This document shows positions 62,916 to 64,000 of a stretch of DNA of 64,000 bases, in pieces (the first letter of the stretch is position 1; every line of letters starts with the position of its first letter). A program made the position numbers and the translations under genes. The notes beneath the pieces were generated by a model. The model was not told where the DNA came from. It searched no databases and worked only from the letters and a program-made list of their open reading frames with translations. Source of the DNA: Dentipellis sp. KUC8613 (Eukaryota > Basidiomycota > Agaricomycetes > Russulales > Hericiaceae); contig NSJX01000042.1 of assembly GCA_002286715.1 (NCBI GenBank), positions 62,001 to 126,000 of the forward strand, in the 5' to 3' direction.

Positions 62916-64000
62916 TTCCACTGGTAAGTTCGTGCGATACGTATCTACATGCTCGGTTGATGCAGACGGCTGACTCCTGTGTCCTAGCCTCGCGGAAGCC
63001 ACGCCCCTGCGATGTCAATGATGCTCTCCCCCATTAGATTGAAAGTATGGTAGCCTGTACTAGGGTCCGGATGCGATGAACTGAGGAAGTATGATTTGAT
63101 ATTCTACCCGTTGCCGTGTTGATCACATACAAGGCTATGCCTCCTTTTTCTGGATATATGGAACTGTGAGCTGGTACATTCACCCCTTCTTTGTCCTATC
63201 GTATTGACTAATCCCTTTATCATCAAGCGACTTACATGCAGTGCGATGGCTGTGAGCGACGCATCTGACAGACACTTGTCACTGACGCGGGGCATCTTTG
63301 TTAGCCGTTAAGTTTCCCTATCTTGCATGATCGCCTCGTTGGCCTACGTTCCGTGTTCAACTTCGCCAGTTCCTTCTTCAGGGGGGTGTCTAAAGGATTC
63401 CCGTTCGAAGCGGACCAGCAATGATGCATCTTGTCACTGTCCTTCCACACTGCATTGATACATGCCGCTCGCGTGTATCGGCCCGAACGTCAAACGGATC
63501 CCGATGACATTAGGGACTCGGTCACTTTATTTTATCTTATATATCTACGTATTTATGTGGCATGCAAGTTGCAACCGCCCGGGTTCGCAGCTGAAAGTTT
63601 ACCACCGCCCGAAACGTGAGTTCTATCACTTTGTCTCAGAAACGAGGTTTGGCCTGAAGAATCCGCATCCGCATTAGCACACCTGGCCCTGACTCGCCTC
63701 GAGTTCGAACTGCTCTCTGTCGGTCTTTGAGGCCCCGGACTCGAATGTTGGCCCCGTGAACACAACTGTTACTCCTTTCAGAATGACAGGTACCGCGTTT
63801 GTCGCATCTGCCTTTTAGGCGCCTACAACCCGGCGATATCGATGCTGTGTCGCCTGGGATATTGGGCTGGTTTGGACAATCACAAGGTCAGCCGGGCGCA
63901 ATTCTGAGACTCATTATAGCGCACACAGATCTGGCATGCGCCATTACGTCTTCATGCACTTACAGGCAATAGACCACCAAGGCCTTGGCGGTGCCCTATA
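62916..64000. other. ORC1 3' flank to window edge
   Basis: No gene can be supported. Near 63.73-64.0 kb on the + strand, segments FEAPDSNVGPVNTTVTPFRM, RRLQPGDIDAVSPG and, after a possible intron ending CACTTACAG, AIDHQGLGGAL might be the first exons of a gene running off the edge; the last motif is faintly like a GNAT acetyltransferase cofactor loop. The evidence is too thin for a call. Confidence 0.35.

Noticed and set aside
63730..64000. Possible first exons of a gene running off the right edge
   Set aside because: The apparent first intron would be only about 36 bases and the GNAT-like motif is cut by the window end.

Overview
The window is nuclear DNA of a filamentous basidiomycete, most likely a wood-decaying agaricomycete. 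The reasons are short multi-intron genes with GT..AG introns mostly of 50-70 bases, high GC in coding DNA, family-GH10 xylanases carrying fungal cellulose-binding (CBM1) modules, a cluster of basidiomycete-type F-box genes, and serine-rich GPI-anchored proteins with a Kre9/Knh1-like N-terminal domain. I found no prokaryotic operon, tRNA, rRNA, CRISPR array or intact transposon.

Layout, left to right. 142-5042 (-): vacuolar-type Ca2+ P-type ATPase (PMC1-like). 5.3-12.9 kb: a 7.6-kb stretch with no gene I can support. 12949-13955 (-): alpha/beta hydrolase, divergent from 14277-14805 (+) ctf8 (Ctf18-RFC clamp loader subunit), with a double MluI cell-cycle-type box between them. 15.3-16.1 kb (+): a decayed F-box/LRR-like gene. 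16999-20823 (-): membrane-anchored GH17 glucanase with an unusually large intron. 22709-25796 (-): Sac7/Bag7-like RhoGAP. 26575-27255 (-) and 27878-28585 (+): head-to-head pair of paralogous GPI-anchored wall proteins. 29654-31317 (-): aldo/keto reductase. 32554-34211 (-) and 35430-37006 (-): tandem CBM1-GH10 xylanases. 38497-39767 (+): Pex11-like peroxin. 40286-48397 (-): tandem array of three F-box genes plus a fourth, internally deleted copy. 48808-50157 (-): FetB/UPF0014-like permease. 50686-52814 (-): Mis13/Dsn1 kinetochore protein. 54174-54734 (+): cytochrome c. 55178-57006 (-): aldose 1-epimerase-like protein. 58105-59317 (+): RNase H1. 59978-62915 (+): ORC1.

Most genes are unlinked housekeeping or accessory functions, as expected in a fungus. 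Three themes stand out. (1) Cell wall and plant wall: the GH17 glucanase, a Rho1-type GAP, two GPI wall proteins and two xylanases lie within 20 kb. (2) DNA replication: ctf8, RNase H1 and ORC1 are all here, and ctf8 has a strong candidate G1/S element. (3) Local duplication: the xylanases, GPI proteins and F-box genes are each tandem or divergent duplicates, the F-box set with visible decay. The most unusual structural signal is a recurrent intron type in the GH17, RhoGAP and reductase genes: a GTGCGT-type donor followed at once by a long pyrimidine-only tract. I do not see a convincing wholly new multi-gene system.

Exon joins were worked out by eye from reading frame, splice signals and family conservation. 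Outer coordinates are firm where a start and stop are quoted; some internal joins are not.
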